DNA of 64,000 bases, from the NCBI RefSeq assembly GCF_003610295.1, contig NZ_RAPV01000002.1:434001-498000 (forward strand), read 5' to 3'. Position numbers and translations under genes: made by a program. Each line of letters opens with the position of its first letter. Positions within the stretch are counted from its first letter, which is position 1. Shown here one piece after another: positions 45,937 through 57,058 of the stretch. The notes beneath the pieces were generated by a model that was not told where the DNA came from, searched no databases, and was given only the letters and a program-made list of their open reading frames with translations. The stretch is from Paraburkholderia sp. BL23I1N1. GTDB taxonomy: Bacteria > Pseudomonadota > Gammaproteobacteria > Burkholderiales > Burkholderiaceae.

Positions 45937-47085
45937 CTAACTCTGCATTAACCGCTTCTGCCGCGCGACGCTCATGATGAGGCCAATCGCGACCCCCAAC
46001 GTGGTCAGCGCGGTGCCGCCGTAACTCATGAATGGCAACGGCACACCCACCACCGGCAAGATCCCGCTCACCATGCCGATGTTGACGAACGCGTAGGTGA
46101 AGAACGCCATTGTCAGCGATCCGGCCAGCAGCCGCCCGAACAGCGTCGCCCCATTGGCCGCGATATACAGCCCGCGCGCGATCAGCAGCATATAAAGCGT
46201 GAGCAGCACGATTCCGCCCGCCAGTCCGAATTCCTCGGAAAACACCGCGAAGATGAAGTCGGTGTGCTTCTCGGGGATGAACTCCAGATGCGCCTGGGTA
46301 CCCTTGAGCCAGCCCTTGCCAAGCGGGCCACCCGAGCCGATTGCAATCACCGCCTGGATCGTGTGGAAACCCTTGCCGAGCGGATCGGACGTCGGATCGA
46401 GCAGCGTACAGATACGATGCTTCTGATAATCGTGCATCAGAGGCCATTGCACTTCCGGCTGACAGATCTTGTCCTGGAACGCTGCGATTGACGCGACCGC
46501 GATCACGCCCGCAATCAGCACCGGCACGATCAGCTTGAAACTGAGCCCTGCGAAGTAAATCACGAAGAGGCCCGCCGCGAACACCAGCACGGCGGTGCCG
46601 AGGTCAGGCTGCTTGGCGATCAAACCGACCGGTACGATCAGAATCAGGAAGCCGACCAGAAAGTCGTACCAGCGCATCACGCCTTCGCGGCGCTGGTAGT
46701 ACCAGGCGAGCATCAGCGGTGTGGCAATCTTCAGAATCTCCGACGGCTGGATCACCACGCCGACATTGATCCAGCGCTTGGCACCCTTGCGCGTGAGGCC
46801 GAACATCGCCACCGCAACCAGTAATGCGATCCCGAACGTATAGAGCGGGACCGCGAAGCGCATCAGCGTGGTGGGCGGCACATTGGCCAGCGCCCACATC
46901 AGCACGAACGTCAGCAAGATGTTGCGCAGTTGGTCTTCCACCCGGCCGGGCATGTCCAGCGTCGCGCTGTACAGCGTGACGATGCCGACGCACAGCAGCA
47001 GAAACACGATCAGGGCGAGCGGCCGGTCGAAACCCACGAACATCCGCTTGATGCGGTCGAGCCAGGCGCGCTTGTCGAATTGCAT
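45937..47085 (-). CDS. rodA: Rod-shape peptidoglycan polymerase RodA
   Basis: A 382-residue SEDS-family glycosyltransferase with about ten transmembrane helices. It polymerises lateral-wall peptidoglycan with PBP2. Conserved segments: RKGAKRWINVGVVIQPSEILKIATPLMLAWYYQRRE, KQPDLGTAVLVFAAGLFVIYFAGL, and GGPLGKGWLKGTQAHLEFIPEKHTDFIFAVFSEEFG. AAGGAGAAAGGC before the ATG at 47085 fixes the start. It is last in the mreBCD-mrdA-rodA operon. Confidence 0.94.
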   Translation of the reverse strand: MQFDKRAWLDRIKRMFVGFDRPLALIVFLLLCVGIVTLYSATLDMPGRVEDQLRNILLTFVLMWALANVPPTTLMRFAVPLYTFGIALLVAVAMFGLTRKGAKRWINVGVVIQPSEILKIATPLMLAWYYQRREGVMRWYDFLVGFLILIVPVGLIAKQPDLGTAVLVFAAGLFVIYFAGLSFKLIVPVLIAGVIAVASIAAFQDKICQPEVQWPLMHDYQKHRICTLLDPTSDPLGKGFHTIQAVIAIGSGGPLGKGWLKGTQAHLEFIPEKHTDFIFAVFSEEFGLAGGIVLLTLYMLLIARGLYIAANGATLFGRLLAGSLTMAFFTYAFVNIGMVSGILPVVGVPLPFMSYGGTALTTLGVAIGLIMSVARQKRLMQS

Positions 47086-47095
47086 GCCTTTCTCC

Positions 47096-49429
47096 TTACT
47101 CGTCGATGCCGCCGGAAACCGGCTGGCGTGGCGACGTAGGCTGATTGCTGTCATTCCGCGACGGGGCTGCGGCAGCCGGCATCGGCTCGCTGCTCGGGCG
47201 GGGTTTGCGCGGGGCGCCGGATTTACGTGGCGCCGGATTCTTTGCGGCCGTGGACGCGGATGCGGCGATAGCCGCCGATGCGCCGGAAGCGGAAGCCGGG
47301 GCTACCGCAGCAGCAGGAGCAGATGCAGTGACCGGAGCCACTGCTGCCGAGGCAGCAGCCGCAGCGGATGCTGCCGCCGCGGCCGAAGCGGCGCTCGGCA
47401 TCGGCAGTGCCGTGAAGCCCGCCGCGACCTTGACCGGCTGCGCCGCATCTTGCGGCGTCGGAGCGTCGCCCACCTCAGGCGCGGACGCATCCTGCGTCGC
47501 CGATGCAGCCGCCGCGACAGCCGCCGCCTCAGCGCCTGGCCTGTTCTTGCCGACCAGGTAGTAGTCGAGCACACGGCGCGCGATTGGGCCCGCGGCTTCC
47601 GCACCCCAGCCACCGTTTTCGACGATCAGTGCGACCGCGATTTTCGGTTGATCGACAGGCGCAAAGGCGATGAACAGCGCGTGGTCGCGCAGATGTTCAG
47701 CGATCGCGTGACCCTTGTAGTTCGCGCCTTGCAACGAGTAGACCTGCGCCGTGCCGGTCTTGCCGGCGGCCTGATACGGCGCGCCGATGAACAGCTTCGA
47801 CGCCGTGCCGTTGGTCACGACGCCTTCCATCGCGTGCTTGATGAAGTCGATGTCCGATTGCTTCACGGCGATCTTGTCACTCGGATCGCGCACGACCGGG
47901 CGCGTCTCTTTCGTGATCGGATTTTCGATGTCGCGCACGAGGTGCGGCTTCATCACGACGCCGTTGTTCGCGAGCGTGGCGGTGGCGTGGGCAAGTTGCA
48001 GAATGGTGAACGAGTTATAGCCCTGGCCGATCCCGAGACTGATCGTTTCGCCTTCATACCAGCGCTGCTGTTCGGGCTTGCGGTATGCCTTGCGCTTCCA
48101 TTCCGTCGACGGCAGGATGCCGCGCGCTTCTCCCGAAATGTCGATGCCGGTGATCTGGCCGAAGCCCCACGGCTTCATGAAGTTGGCAATGTTGTTGACG
48201 CCGAGATCGTGCGCCAGCATGTAGAAATACGTGTCGTTCGACACCACGATCGCGCGGTTCATGTCGACCCAGCCCTGGCCGGCACGCACATCGTTGCGGA
48301 ACGTATGGCCGCCGAACGTGTACGAGCCCGGATCCTGGAAGCCCCAGCCCGGCGTGCGCTTATGCAGCGTCAGCGCGGCGAGCGCCATGAACGGCTTGTA
48401 GGTCGAGCCCGGCGGATAGGTGCCATGCAGCGGGCGATTCAGGAGCGGATGGTCGGGCGAGTTGTTGAGCTCGTCCCAGGTCTGCTGATCGATGCCGTCA
48501 ACAAACGAATTCGGATCGAAGCTCGGCGCCGATACGAACGCCAGCACGTCGCCGGTTGCCGGTTCGATCGCGACCAGCGCCCCGCGGCGGCCGGCGAAGG
48601 CCTGCTCCGCGACCTGCTGCAGGCCGATGTCGATCGACAGTTCGAGGTTATTGCCGGGCGTTGCCTGAGTGCGCGACAGCGTGCGTACAGGCCGGCCGCC
48701 GGCGGTTACTTCGACTTCCTCAAAACCGGTCTGGCCGTGCAGTTCGGTCTCGTAGCTCTGCTCGACGCCGATCTTGCCGATGTAGTCGGTGCCCTTGTAG
48801 TTGTTCGCGTCGAGGCGCGGATCGTAGTGGTCCGGATCGCTGTCGTTCTGGTCGCTGGCGTCGTCGATGCGGTCCTGATCGCGCTGCGAAATCCGGCCGA
48901 TGTAGCCGATCACGTGCGCCGCAGTGGGCCCAAGCGGATACTGGCGGAACAGGCGCGCGCGCACTTCCACGCCCGGAAAGCGGAAGCGTTGCGCGGTGAA
49001 GCGCGCGACTTCGTCGTCGGTAAGACGGGTGCGGATCGGCAGGCTCTCGAAATTCTTCGAGTCTTCCTGCAGCTTCTTAAAGCGGCGGCGGTCGCGTGCG
49101 TCGATCGAGACCACGGTGGCGAGGTTGTCGATCACGTTTTCGAGCGTGTCGTTCAGCTTCGACGGCGTGAGTTCGAGCGTATACGCCGAGTAGTTCTTGG
49201 CCAACACCACGCCGTTACGGTCGGTGATAATGCCGCGGTTCGGCACGATCGGCGCGACCGAGATCCGGTTTTCGTCGGCTTGCAGCGAGTACTTGCTGTA
49301 GTGCCAGACCTGCAGGACCAGGAAGCGGAAGCCGATCAGCCCGAAGCAGACGAACACGAACACGCCCGCCGCCGCGACGCGCAGGCGGAACTTCGAGAGC
49401 TGTTGCTGAGTGTCCTTGAATTCGGTCAT
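47096..49429 (-). CDS. mrdA: Penicillin-binding protein 2 (MrdA)
   Basis: A 777-residue inner-membrane transpeptidase for cell elongation. One N-terminal transmembrane helix is followed by the PBP dimer domain and the transpeptidase domain, with Ser342 in the SxxK motif (PGSTYKPF) and AAGKTGTAQVY carrying KTG. The last ~150 residues are a low-complexity Ala/Ser/Pro region not found in E. coli PBP2 (633 residues), which explains the extra length. The ATG at 49429 (MTEFKDTQQQ) is chosen over a TTG 12 bases earlier. It works with RodA. Confidence 0.93.
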   Translation of the reverse strand: MTEFKDTQQQLSKFRLRVAAAGVFVFVCFGLIGFRFLVLQVWHYSKYSLQADENRISVAPIVPNRGIITDRNGVVLAKNYSAYTLELTPSKLNDTLENVIDNLATVVSIDARDRRRFKKLQEDSKNFESLPIRTRLTDDEVARFTAQRFRFPGVEVRARLFRQYPLGPTAAHVIGYIGRISQRDQDRIDDASDQNDSDPDHYDPRLDANNYKGTDYIGKIGVEQSYETELHGQTGFEEVEVTAGGRPVRTLSRTQATPGNNLELSIDIGLQQVAEQAFAGRRGALVAIEPATGDVLAFVSAPSFDPNSFVDGIDQQTWDELNNSPDHPLLNRPLHGTYPPGSTYKPFMALAALTLHKRTPGWGFQDPGSYTFGGHTFRNDVRAGQGWVDMNRAIVVSNDTYFYMLAHDLGVNNIANFMKPWGFGQITGIDISGEARGILPSTEWKRKAYRKPEQQRWYEGETISLGIGQGYNSFTILQLAHATATLANNGVVMKPHLVRDIENPITKETRPVVRDPSDKIAVKQSDIDFIKHAMEGVVTNGTASKLFIGAPYQAAGKTGTAQVYSLQGANYKGHAIAEHLRDHALFIAFAPVDQPKIAVALIVENGGWGAEAAGPIARRVLDYYLVGKNRPGAEAAAVAAAASATQDASAPEVGDAPTPQDAAQPVKVAAGFTALPMPSAASAAAAASAAAAASAAVAPVTASAPAAAVAPASASGASAAIAASASTAAKNPAPRKSGAPRKPRPSSEPMPAAAAPSRNDSNQPTSPRQPVSGGIDE

Positions 49430-49571
49430 GCGATTCTGCAAAAGGCCGTGTGGCGGCCATCAAGAGTGTGCGCCCAAACCGGCCGAGACCGGGAGGCATG
49501 AACAGCGATGCGTGTCGAGCGGACCGGCTACCTGGGTTCCATCGGAACGGCCGGCGTGGCTCGATGCGTAA

Positions 49572-50084
49572 TTAAATCGGCCGCGTATCGTCCGGATCGG
49601 CCGGGCGACGCTGCGGCATCAGCAGCAGCACGCTGGCGATCGGCCACAGCGCGGCTTCGACGAAACCGTCGATCAGGTAACTCCAGCCCGGAAACGCTGC
49701 GCCCGTCAGCAGACGGATCACGAACGGGACCAGTTGCGCAACGACCAGCAGCGGCATTACCGCGAAAGTCTGCACGCCGAGCGACATCCACAGCACCCGG
49801 CGATGGATCGTAATCGCGCCATACGACAACAACGTATACGCCAGCGCGTGCTCGCCGAGCAGGCTGGCGTTGTGCACATCCATCAGCAAGCCGAGAAAGA
49901 ACGCGATGCCCATGCCGACCTTGCGCGGCTGATGCACATTCCAGAACAGCAGCACGAGCGCCACGAAATCCGGCACGCCGGCGAGGCGCCCCCACGGCAT
50001 CAGGTTCAGCAAAAACGCCGCGGCGAGACTGAACGCGATGAAGTACGGGTTGACCGGCTGCAGGATGTATTGCGGACGGTTCAT
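49572..50084 (-). CDS. mreD: Rod shape-determining protein MreD
   Basis: A 170-residue inner-membrane protein with about five transmembrane helices (PYFIAFSLAAAFLLNLMPWG, DFVALVLLFWNVHQPRKVG...), a member of the MreBCD elongation complex. The ATG at 50084 overlaps the mreC stop by 4 bp. The 142-bp gap to mrdA shows no clear promoter or terminator. Confidence 0.92.
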   Translation of the reverse strand: MNRPQYILQPVNPYFIAFSLAAAFLLNLMPWGRLAGVPDFVALVLLFWNVHQPRKVGMGIAFFLGLLMDVHNASLLGEHALAYTLLSYGAITIHRRVLWMSLGVQTFAVMPLLVVAQLVPFVIRLLTGAAFPGWSYLIDGFVEAALWPIASVLLLMPQRRPADPDDTRPI

Positions 50085-51154
50085 GGCTGGGCCCCCGGCG
50101 TGGCTTGCGGCTTCGCGCTCTTGTCAGCAGCCGGTTTCTTCTCCGCGGCGGCGGGCTTGGCAGGCGCTTTCTCGGCGGGCTTGGCGGCCGGCTTTTCAGC
50201 AGGCTTCGCAGCGGACTTATCCGCCGCGGCCTTGCTGTCAGCTGGCTTGCCACCCTTCTTCGCTTTCGCGTCTTTGGCGGCCGTGGCCGCATCGGGCTCT
50301 TCCGCCGGACGCGGCGGCACGTTGTTCAGATAGTGCAGCACCAGTAGCTGACGCGCGCCGCGCACCGGCGCAACCGGCAAGCAGATCACGCGCGCGAACG
50401 CCGTGTCGGCCTGCTTGTCGACCCGCACGACCTTGGCGACCGGCAGCCCCGGCGGATAAACGCCGTCGAGCCCGCTGGTGACGAGTTCGTCGCCGGTTTG
50501 CACGTCGGCGCTGATCGGCACGAAGCGCAGATCGAGCGTGTCGCCCTTCGGCGTGCCGTAAATCACGCTGCGCAAGCCGGTACGCACGATCTGCACGGGC
50601 ACGGCCTGGTCTTTGTCGGTGAGCAGCGTCACTTCCGCCTGGAGCGGGAATACACGCGTCACCTGCCCGATCACGCCGTCTTCGTTGACGACCGGCGAAC
50701 CGTCCTGGACGCCTTGCTGGGCACCGCGGCCGATCACGACCTTCTGCGTGAACGGGTCGCGCGTGTCGTACTGGATTTCAGCGGGCAGCGATTGCGTGGT
50801 CGAGCGCTGCGAGAGTTGCAGCAGCGCGCGCAAATGGGTGTTTTCGGCGGCCAGTTCGGCGGCCGTATTGGCTTGCTGCGAGAGCTGTAGATCTTTGGCG
50901 CGCAGCTTGTCGTTTTCGCTGCGCAAGGTCGCGCTAGTCACGGCCAGGTCGGCCGCGCCCATGAAAATGTCGCGCGGCACGAGGGCTGCGCGTTGCAACG
51001 GATAAAGACCCGCGCCGAGCACGCCGCGAACGATTTCGAGCGTTTTGAAGCGTGCATCGGAGATCAGCAGGGCGAGCGCCAGCACGACGAAAAACATCAG
51101 CCGTGCGAGGGCGGACGGGCCTTGCTTGAACAGGGGCGGCGGACTGTATTCCAT
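50081..51154 (-). CDS. mreC: Rod shape-determining protein MreC
   Basis: A 357-residue bitopic membrane protein that links MreB to the periplasmic wall synthases. One transmembrane helix (~residues 16-33) is followed by a coiled coil (SENDKLRAKDLQLSQQANTAAELAAENTHLR) and the beta-barrel MreC domain. The last ~70 residues are a repetitive AKPAEKPAAKPAEKAPAKP tail, common in Burkholderiaceae but not in E. coli. It overlaps mreD by 4 bp. Confidence 0.92.
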   Translation of the reverse strand: MEYSPPPLFKQGPSALARLMFFVVLALALLISDARFKTLEIVRGVLGAGLYPLQRAALVPRDIFMGAADLAVTSATLRSENDKLRAKDLQLSQQANTAAELAAENTHLRALLQLSQRSTTQSLPAEIQYDTRDPFTQKVVIGRGAQQGVQDGSPVVNEDGVIGQVTRVFPLQAEVTLLTDKDQAVPVQIVRTGLRSVIYGTPKGDTLDLRFVPISADVQTGDELVTSGLDGVYPPGLPVAKVVRVDKQADTAFARVICLPVAPVRGARQLLVLHYLNNVPPRPAEEPDAATAAKDAKAKKGGKPADSKAAADKSAAKPAEKPAAKPAEKAPAKPAAAEKKPAADKSAKPQATPGAQP

Positions 51155-51244
51155 GGTCGGCGCCGGGGGCGTGAGCGGTTGGGTGAGACGGCGGCGCGCG
51201 AGGGACTCGCGTTCAGCGCGCGGAGGCTGGCAGACCCAGCCAAC

Positions 51245-51274
51245 GGCAAACCGGCCCGCAAGGGGCCGTTTGCC
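51245..51274 (-). promoter_or_regulatory. Intercistronic hairpin between mreB and mreC
   Basis: In the 153-bp mreB-mreC gap, GGCAAAC and GTTTGCC pair, then GGCC/GGCC continues the stem with one bulge: about 12 bp around a 5-base loop. No T run follows on the minus strand. It could be a processing or RNA-stability element that sets more mreB than mreCD. Confidence 0.45.
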
Positions 51275-51307
51275 AGATCCGCGCTACTGACATGGAGACG
51301 GGCTCGC

Positions 51308-52351
<1,044 letters not shown>

Positions 52352-52559
52352 TCAAAATCCTGTCTCGCTTGGAGCCGGGCCTCGCAACGTATGCGCAGGG
52401 CGGCAGCGGAAAAAATAACAGCTTCAACCGGGCGGAAGTAGCGCCACTGGAACTTGAAGCTGCGGGGGAGTCTACCGGAGGCCGGTGCAAGGCCCAGTCA
52501 GAAAAATCCGAACTATCTTTGGGAATTGTTCAGAAAGGCCTTGGTAAGTCGGTCCGGGT

Positions 52560-52590
52560 TTGGGTCGAACGCGTAATGATACCTTATAAT
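52560..52590 (+). promoter_or_regulatory. Candidate promoter for gatCAB
   Basis: A perfect -10 box TATAAT (52585-52590) with TTGGGT (52560-52565) as a weak -35 box, 19-bp spacer, in the 380-bp gap between mreB and gatC. The remaining gap (52352-52731) shows no gene. An mreB promoter must lie on the other strand, but none is obvious. Confidence 0.45.
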
Positions 52591-52731
52591 TTTGGATGTT
52601 TTGAAGGAAACGGACGGCACTTTTTGCCGCCGCTGGCCCCTTTTTCGAGGTCTTCCTCCAGTGTCGTAACCCGCTGTCGCAGCATCGTTTTTCCCGCGCT
52701 GCGGCGGTCCACCACATTTTCCGGTGACAGC

Positions 52732-53031
52732 ATGGCTCTGACCCTGACCGATGTTAAACGCATCGCGCACCTCGCGCGGCTCGAACTGGCTGACGCCGAC
52801 GCTGAGCACACACTTGTCCAGCTCAACGATTTCTTCGGCCTCGTCGAGCAAATGCAGGCGGTCGATACCACCGGCATCGCCCCGCTTGCCCATCCGATCG
52901 AGCAGATCGAAGACGTCGCGCTGCGTCTGCGTAACGACGCGGTGACCGAAACGGTCGACCGTGAAGCTTTCCAGCGCCCGGCGCCGGCCGTCCAGGACGG
53001 CCTGTACCTCGTGCCGAAAGTGATCGAGTAA
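52732..53031 (+). CDS. gatC: Asp-tRNA(Asn)/Glu-tRNA(Gln) amidotransferase subunit C
   Basis: A 99-residue small subunit of the GatCAB complex, which converts misacylated Glu-tRNA(Gln) and Asp-tRNA(Asn) to the correct forms. GatC wraps the other two subunits. Typical start [19 protein letters not shown] and end [16 protein letters not shown]...[16 protein letters not shown]. The ATG at 52732 gives standard length. gatA follows after 31 bp. Confidence 0.95.
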   Translation: MALTLTDVKRIAHLARLELADADAEHTLVQLNDFFGLVEQMQAVDTTGIAPLAHPIEQIEDVALRLRNDAVTETVDREAFQRPAPAVQDGLYLVPKVIE

Positions 53032-53062
53032 GACCCGCGAATAAAGCCCAGGATAAAACGCA

Positions 53063-54550
53063 ATGCATGAAAAAAGCTTGACCGAACTGCGTGCCGCACT
53101 GGCGGCCAAGGAATGCTCCGCAGTCGAACTGGCGCAGCTGTATCTGAAGCGGATCGACGCGGCCAACAGCCTCAACGCCTTCATTCAGGTCGACGCCGAC
53201 CTGACGCTCGCGCAGGCGAAAGCCGCCGACGCGCTGCTTCACACCGGCCACGCCGGCCCGCTGGTCGGCCTGCCGATCGCCCACAAAGACGTGTTCGTCA
53301 CCAAGGGGTGGCGCTCCACGGCCGGCTCGAAGATGCTGTCGAACTACGAAAGTCCGTTCGACGCGACCGTGGTCGCGCGTCTGCAGAGCGCCGGCATGGT
53401 GTGCGTGGGCAAGACCAATATGGACGAGTTCGCGATGGGCTCGTCCAACGAGAATTCGTACTTTGGCCCCGTGCAGAATCCGTGGGATCGTCTGGCTGTG
53501 CCTGGCGGTTCGTCGGGCGGTTCGGCGGCTGCGGTCGCGGCGCGCCTTGCGCCCGCTGCCACCGGCACGGATACCGGCGGCTCGATTCGTCAGCCGGCGT
53601 CGTTCTCCGGCATTACCGGCATCAAGCCGACGTACGGCCGCGTGTCGCGTTACGGCATGATCGCGTTCGCGTCGTCGCTGGATCAGGGCGGCCCGATGGC
53701 CCAAACCGCCGCGGATTGCGCGACGCTGCTCAACGCCATGGCCGGTTTTGACGAGCGGGATTCGACCAGCCTCACGCGCGACGACGAGGACTTCACGCGC
53801 TATATCGGCAAGGCGTGGAAAGAAGACGGCGCGGACAAACCGCTCGCCGGCCTGCGTATCGGCCTACCGAAAGAGTACTTCGGCGCAGGTCTCGCCGATG
53901 ACGTGCGCGCCTCGATCGACGCCGCGTTGAAGCAATACGAAGCGCTCGGCGCCACGCTGGTGGAAGTCTCGCTGCCGAAAACCGAGCTGTCGATCCCGGT
54001 GTACTACGTGATCGCGCCGGCGGAAGCCTCGTCGAACCTGTCGCGTTTCGACGGCGTGCGCTTCGGCCATCGCGCGGCGGAATACCGCGATCTGCTCGAT
54101 ATGTACAAGAAGTCGCGTGCGGAAGGCTTCGGTCCGGAAGTGAAGCGCCGCATTCTGGTGGGCGCCTACGTGCTGTCGCACGGCTATTACGACGCGTATT
54201 ACCTGCAGGCGCAAAAGATTCGGCGCATCATTGCGCAGGACTTCCAGGAAGCGTTCAAGCAGTGCGACGTGATCATGGGACCGGTCGCGCCGTCGGTGGC
54301 GTGGGACCTCGGCGCGAAGGGCGACGATCCGGTGCAGATGTATCTGGCTGACATCTACACGTTGTCGGTGAGCCTGGCCGGTTTGCCGGGCATGAGCGTG
54401 CCGTGCGGCTTCGGCGCAGGCGCGAATGCGCAGCGTCCGGTGGGTCTGCAGATCATCGGCAACTATTTCAATGAAGCCCGGATGCTGCAAGTGGCCGACG
54501 CGTTCCAGCGCGCCACCGATTGGCACCGTCAAGCGCCGGCAGGAGTGTGA
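53063..54550 (+). CDS. gatA: Asp-tRNA(Asn)/Glu-tRNA(Gln) amidotransferase subunit A
   Basis: A 495-residue amidase subunit that releases ammonia from glutamine. The amidase signature [33 protein letters not shown] holds the Ser-cisSer-Lys triad; the lysine lies in IAHKDVF. The length is normal. gatB starts 5 bp downstream. Confidence 0.95.
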   Translation: MHEKSLTELRAALAAKECSAVELAQLYLKRIDAANSLNAFIQVDADLTLAQAKAADALLHTGHAGPLVGLPIAHKDVFVTKGWRSTAGSKMLSNYESPFDATVVARLQSAGMVCVGKTNMDEFAMGSSNENSYFGPVQNPWDRLAVPGGSSGGSAAAVAARLAPAATGTDTGGSIRQPASFSGITGIKPTYGRVSRYGMIAFASSLDQGGPMAQTAADCATLLNAMAGFDERDSTSLTRDDEDFTRYIGKAWKEDGADKPLAGLRIGLPKEYFGAGLADDVRASIDAALKQYEALGATLVEVSLPKTELSIPVYYVIAPAEASSNLSRFDGVRFGHRAAEYRDLLDMYKKSRAEGFGPEVKRRILVGAYVLSHGYYDAYYLQAQKIRRIIAQDFQEAFKQCDVIMGPVAPSVAWDLGAKGDDPVQMYLADIYTLSVSLAGLPGMSVPCGFGAGANAQRPVGLQIIGNYFNEARMLQVADAFQRATDWHRQAPAGV

Positions 54551-54555
54551 GCACC

Positions 54556-56031
54556 ATGACCAAACAATGGGAAGTCGTGATCGGTCTGGAGACCCACGCG
54601 CAACTGTCCACCCACTCGAAGATTTTTTCGGGCACCGCCACGCAATTCGGCGCAGCGCCGAACACGCAGGCCTCTCCCGTCGATCTGGCATTGCCGGGCA
54701 CGCTGCCGGTGATGAACCGCGGCGCGGTGGAGCGTGCGATCCAGTTCGGCCTCGCGATCGGTTCCACGATTGCGCCGCGCAGCATTTTCGCGCGCAAGAA
54801 CTACTTTTACCCCGATCTGCCGAAGGGCTATCAGATCAGCCAGTACGAGATCCCCGTCGTGCAGGGCGGCCAGGTGACGATTCAGGTCCCTGCTAATGAA
54901 AAGGCGGGTAAGGAAGCGTACGAGAAGGTCGTCAACCTGACGCGCGCTCATCTCGAAGAAGACGCGGGCAAGTCGCTGCACGAAGACTTCGCGGGCATGA
55001 CCGGCATCGACCTGAATCGCGCCGGCACGCCGCTGCTCGAAATCGTCACCGAGCCGGAAATGCGCAGCGCGGCTGAAGCGGTCGCGTATGCCAAGACGCT
55101 GCATACGCTCGTCACGTGGCTCGGTATCTGCGACGGCAACATGCAGGAAGGCTCGTTCCGTTGCGACGCGAACGTGTCGGTGCGCCCGGTCGGTCAGGCG
55201 GAATTCGGCACGCGTGCCGAGATCAAGAACCTGAACTCGTTCCGCTTTCTCGAAGAAGCGATCCAGTATGAAGTGCGCCGCCAGATCGAATTGATCGAAG
55301 ACGGCGGCACGGTGGTGCAGGAAACGCGTCTGTACGATCCGGACAAGCGCGAAACGCGTTCGATGCGCAGCAAGGAAGACGCGCACGATTACCGCTATTT
55401 CCCCGACCCCGATCTGATGCCGCTCATGATCGACGCGGCGTGGGTCGAGCGCGTGAAGAGCGAACTGCCGGAACTGCCGGTGGCGATTCAGCAGCGCTTC
55501 GTCACGCAATACGGCCTCACGCCGTACGACGCCAACGTGCTGACGTCGAGCAAGGCCATGGCTGCATATTACGAAGCGGTTGTGCTCAAGGTCGGCCCGG
55601 CGAACGCGAAGGTCGCGGCTAACTGGCTGATGGGAGAAGTGTCGTCGCAATTGAATCGCGAAGGCCTGGACATAGCGCAGAGCCCGGTTTCGTCCGCGCA
55701 ACTCGCGCTGCTGCTGCAACGTATCGCCGACGGCACGATCTCCAACAAGATCGCCAAGGAAATTTTCCTCGCGATCTGGGAAGAGAAAGCCACCGACGAA
55801 GCCGCTGCCGATCGCATCATCGAAGTGAAGGGTTTGAAGCAGATTTCGGACACCGGCGCGCTGGAAGCGATCATCGACGAAGTGCTCGCCGCGAATCCGA
55901 AGTCGGTTGAGGAATTCCGCGCCGGCAAGGAAAAGGCGTTCAATGCGTTGATCGGCCAGGCGATGAAAGCCACCAAGGGCAAGGCCAATCCGGCGCAGGT
56001 GAACGAACTGCTGAAGAAGAAGCTGTCCTGA
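54556..56031 (+). CDS. gatB: Asp-tRNA(Asn)/Glu-tRNA(Gln) amidotransferase subunit B
   Basis: A 491-residue tRNA-binding and kinase subunit that activates the misacylated amino acid with ATP. Start [22 protein letters not shown], then [20 protein letters not shown] and the GatB signature around [10 protein letters not shown]. It ends with a C-terminal YqeY-like tail. GGAG before the ATG at 54556 sets the start. Confidence 0.95.
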   Translation: MTKQWEVVIGLETHAQLSTHSKIFSGTATQFGAAPNTQASPVDLALPGTLPVMNRGAVERAIQFGLAIGSTIAPRSIFARKNYFYPDLPKGYQISQYEIPVVQGGQVTIQVPANEKAGKEAYEKVVNLTRAHLEEDAGKSLHEDFAGMTGIDLNRAGTPLLEIVTEPEMRSAAEAVAYAKTLHTLVTWLGICDGNMQEGSFRCDANVSVRPVGQAEFGTRAEIKNLNSFRFLEEAIQYEVRRQIELIEDGGTVVQETRLYDPDKRETRSMRSKEDAHDYRYFPDPDLMPLMIDAAWVERVKSELPELPVAIQQRFVTQYGLTPYDANVLTSSKAMAAYYEAVVLKVGPANAKVAANWLMGEVSSQLNREGLDIAQSPVSSAQLALLLQRIADGTISNKIAKEIFLAIWEEKATDEAAADRIIEVKGLKQISDTGALEAIIDEVLAANPKSVEEFRAGKEKAFNALIGQAMKATKGKANPAQVNELLKKKLS

Positions 56032-56154
56032 GTTGAAGCAATCTGGCCGGCGCGAGCGCGCCGGTCGTCGCGGGCTGTTGCCGGAAACGAAAGTGGGGCA
56101 ACGGCCCGTTTCATTTTGCGGGCGATGGTTTAACGCAGATTACGGAGCGTGTGA

Positions 56155-56994
56155 ATGGCGAAACAACCCGAACTCGACGATTTCCGCGTGCCGTATTTTG
56201 ACGGCGGCAAGAAGAACAACACCTTCTCGCTCGACGCTTTCGATCCGGCCGCGAAGCCTTTTTCGACCGGTTCGAAAGAGTCCGACCGGGCGCGTTTGTC
56301 GGAGATCGGCGCGAAGCTCGACACGCTGCAGGAGCGCCTGCACGCGCAGCAGAAGCGCCGGATCTTGCTGGTGCTGCAGGGCATGGACACGAGCGGCAAG
56401 GACGGCACGATCCGCGCGGTGTTTCACGAAGTCGATCCGCTCGGTTTGCACATCGTGCCGTTCAGGGCGCCGACGCCGGTCGAACTGGCGCACGATTTTC
56501 TCTGGCGTCTGCACGCACAGGCCCCTGCTGCCGGTGAGTTGACCATCTTCAACCGCAGTCACTACGAAGATGTGCTGGTGCCGACCGTGCTCGGCACTCT
56601 GGACGCCGAAGCATTCGAACAACGCTGTTGCCACATTCGCCAGTTCGAAAAACTGCTGGCCGACAGCGATACGGCCATCATCAAATGCATGCTGTACATT
56701 TCAAAAGATGAGCAGCGCGAGCGTCTGCAGGCACGTATCGACGATCCGAACAAACACTGGAAATTCGACGTCGCCGATCTCGAAGCCCGCAAGCAGTGGG
56801 ACAGATATCAGGCGGTGTACCGCGATGCGCTGGTCGCGACTTCGACCGATTACGCGCCGTGGTACGTGATTCCGGCCGATTCGAAAACCCATCGCAATGT
56901 GATGGTCGCCGAGTTGCTGCTACGTACGTTCGAAGCGTTAAAGCTCGAATATCCGCCCGCCAAAGAATCGCTGAAAGGTGTCCGGGTCGAATGA
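56155..56994 (+). CDS. ppk2: Polyphosphate kinase 2 family protein
   Basis: A 279-residue PPK2 enzyme, which transfers phosphate between polyphosphate and nucleotides. Walker A is GMDTSGKDG (residues 76-84), and Walker B-like FNRSHYEDVLVP and a lid with YISKDEQRERLQARIDDPNKHWKF follow. The single-domain length fits class I or III PPK2; the direction (nucleotide kinase versus polyP synthesis) cannot be told. It starts with ATG 56155, 124 bp after gatB. Confidence 0.88.
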   Translation: MAKQPELDDFRVPYFDGGKKNNTFSLDAFDPAAKPFSTGSKESDRARLSEIGAKLDTLQERLHAQQKRRILLVLQGMDTSGKDGTIRAVFHEVDPLGLHIVPFRAPTPVELAHDFLWRLHAQAPAAGELTIFNRSHYEDVLVPTVLGTLDAEAFEQRCCHIRQFEKLLADSDTAIIKCMLYISKDEQRERLQARIDDPNKHWKFDVADLEARKQWDRYQAVYRDALVATSTDYAPWYVIPADSKTHRNVMVAELLLRTFEALKLEYPPAKESLKGVRVE

Positions 56995-57024
56995 CCCAGC
57001 GCCTTTGGCCCTTTGCTCCAGAAA

Positions 57025-57044
57025 CGAATTGAACCGAATTGAAC
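57025..57044 (+). repeat. 10-bp tandem repeat in the xth leader
   Basis: CGAATTGAAC occurs twice in direct succession, 15-34 bases before the exonuclease III ATG. Confidence 0.7.
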
Positions 57045-57058
57045 ATAAAGGAAACGAC

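Noticed and set aside
46868..49501. An 877-codon open frame on the plus strand, opposite mrdA and rodA
   Set aside because: It is antisense to clear PBP2 and RodA coding sequence, and the product is arginine-rich and unlike any protein family I know.
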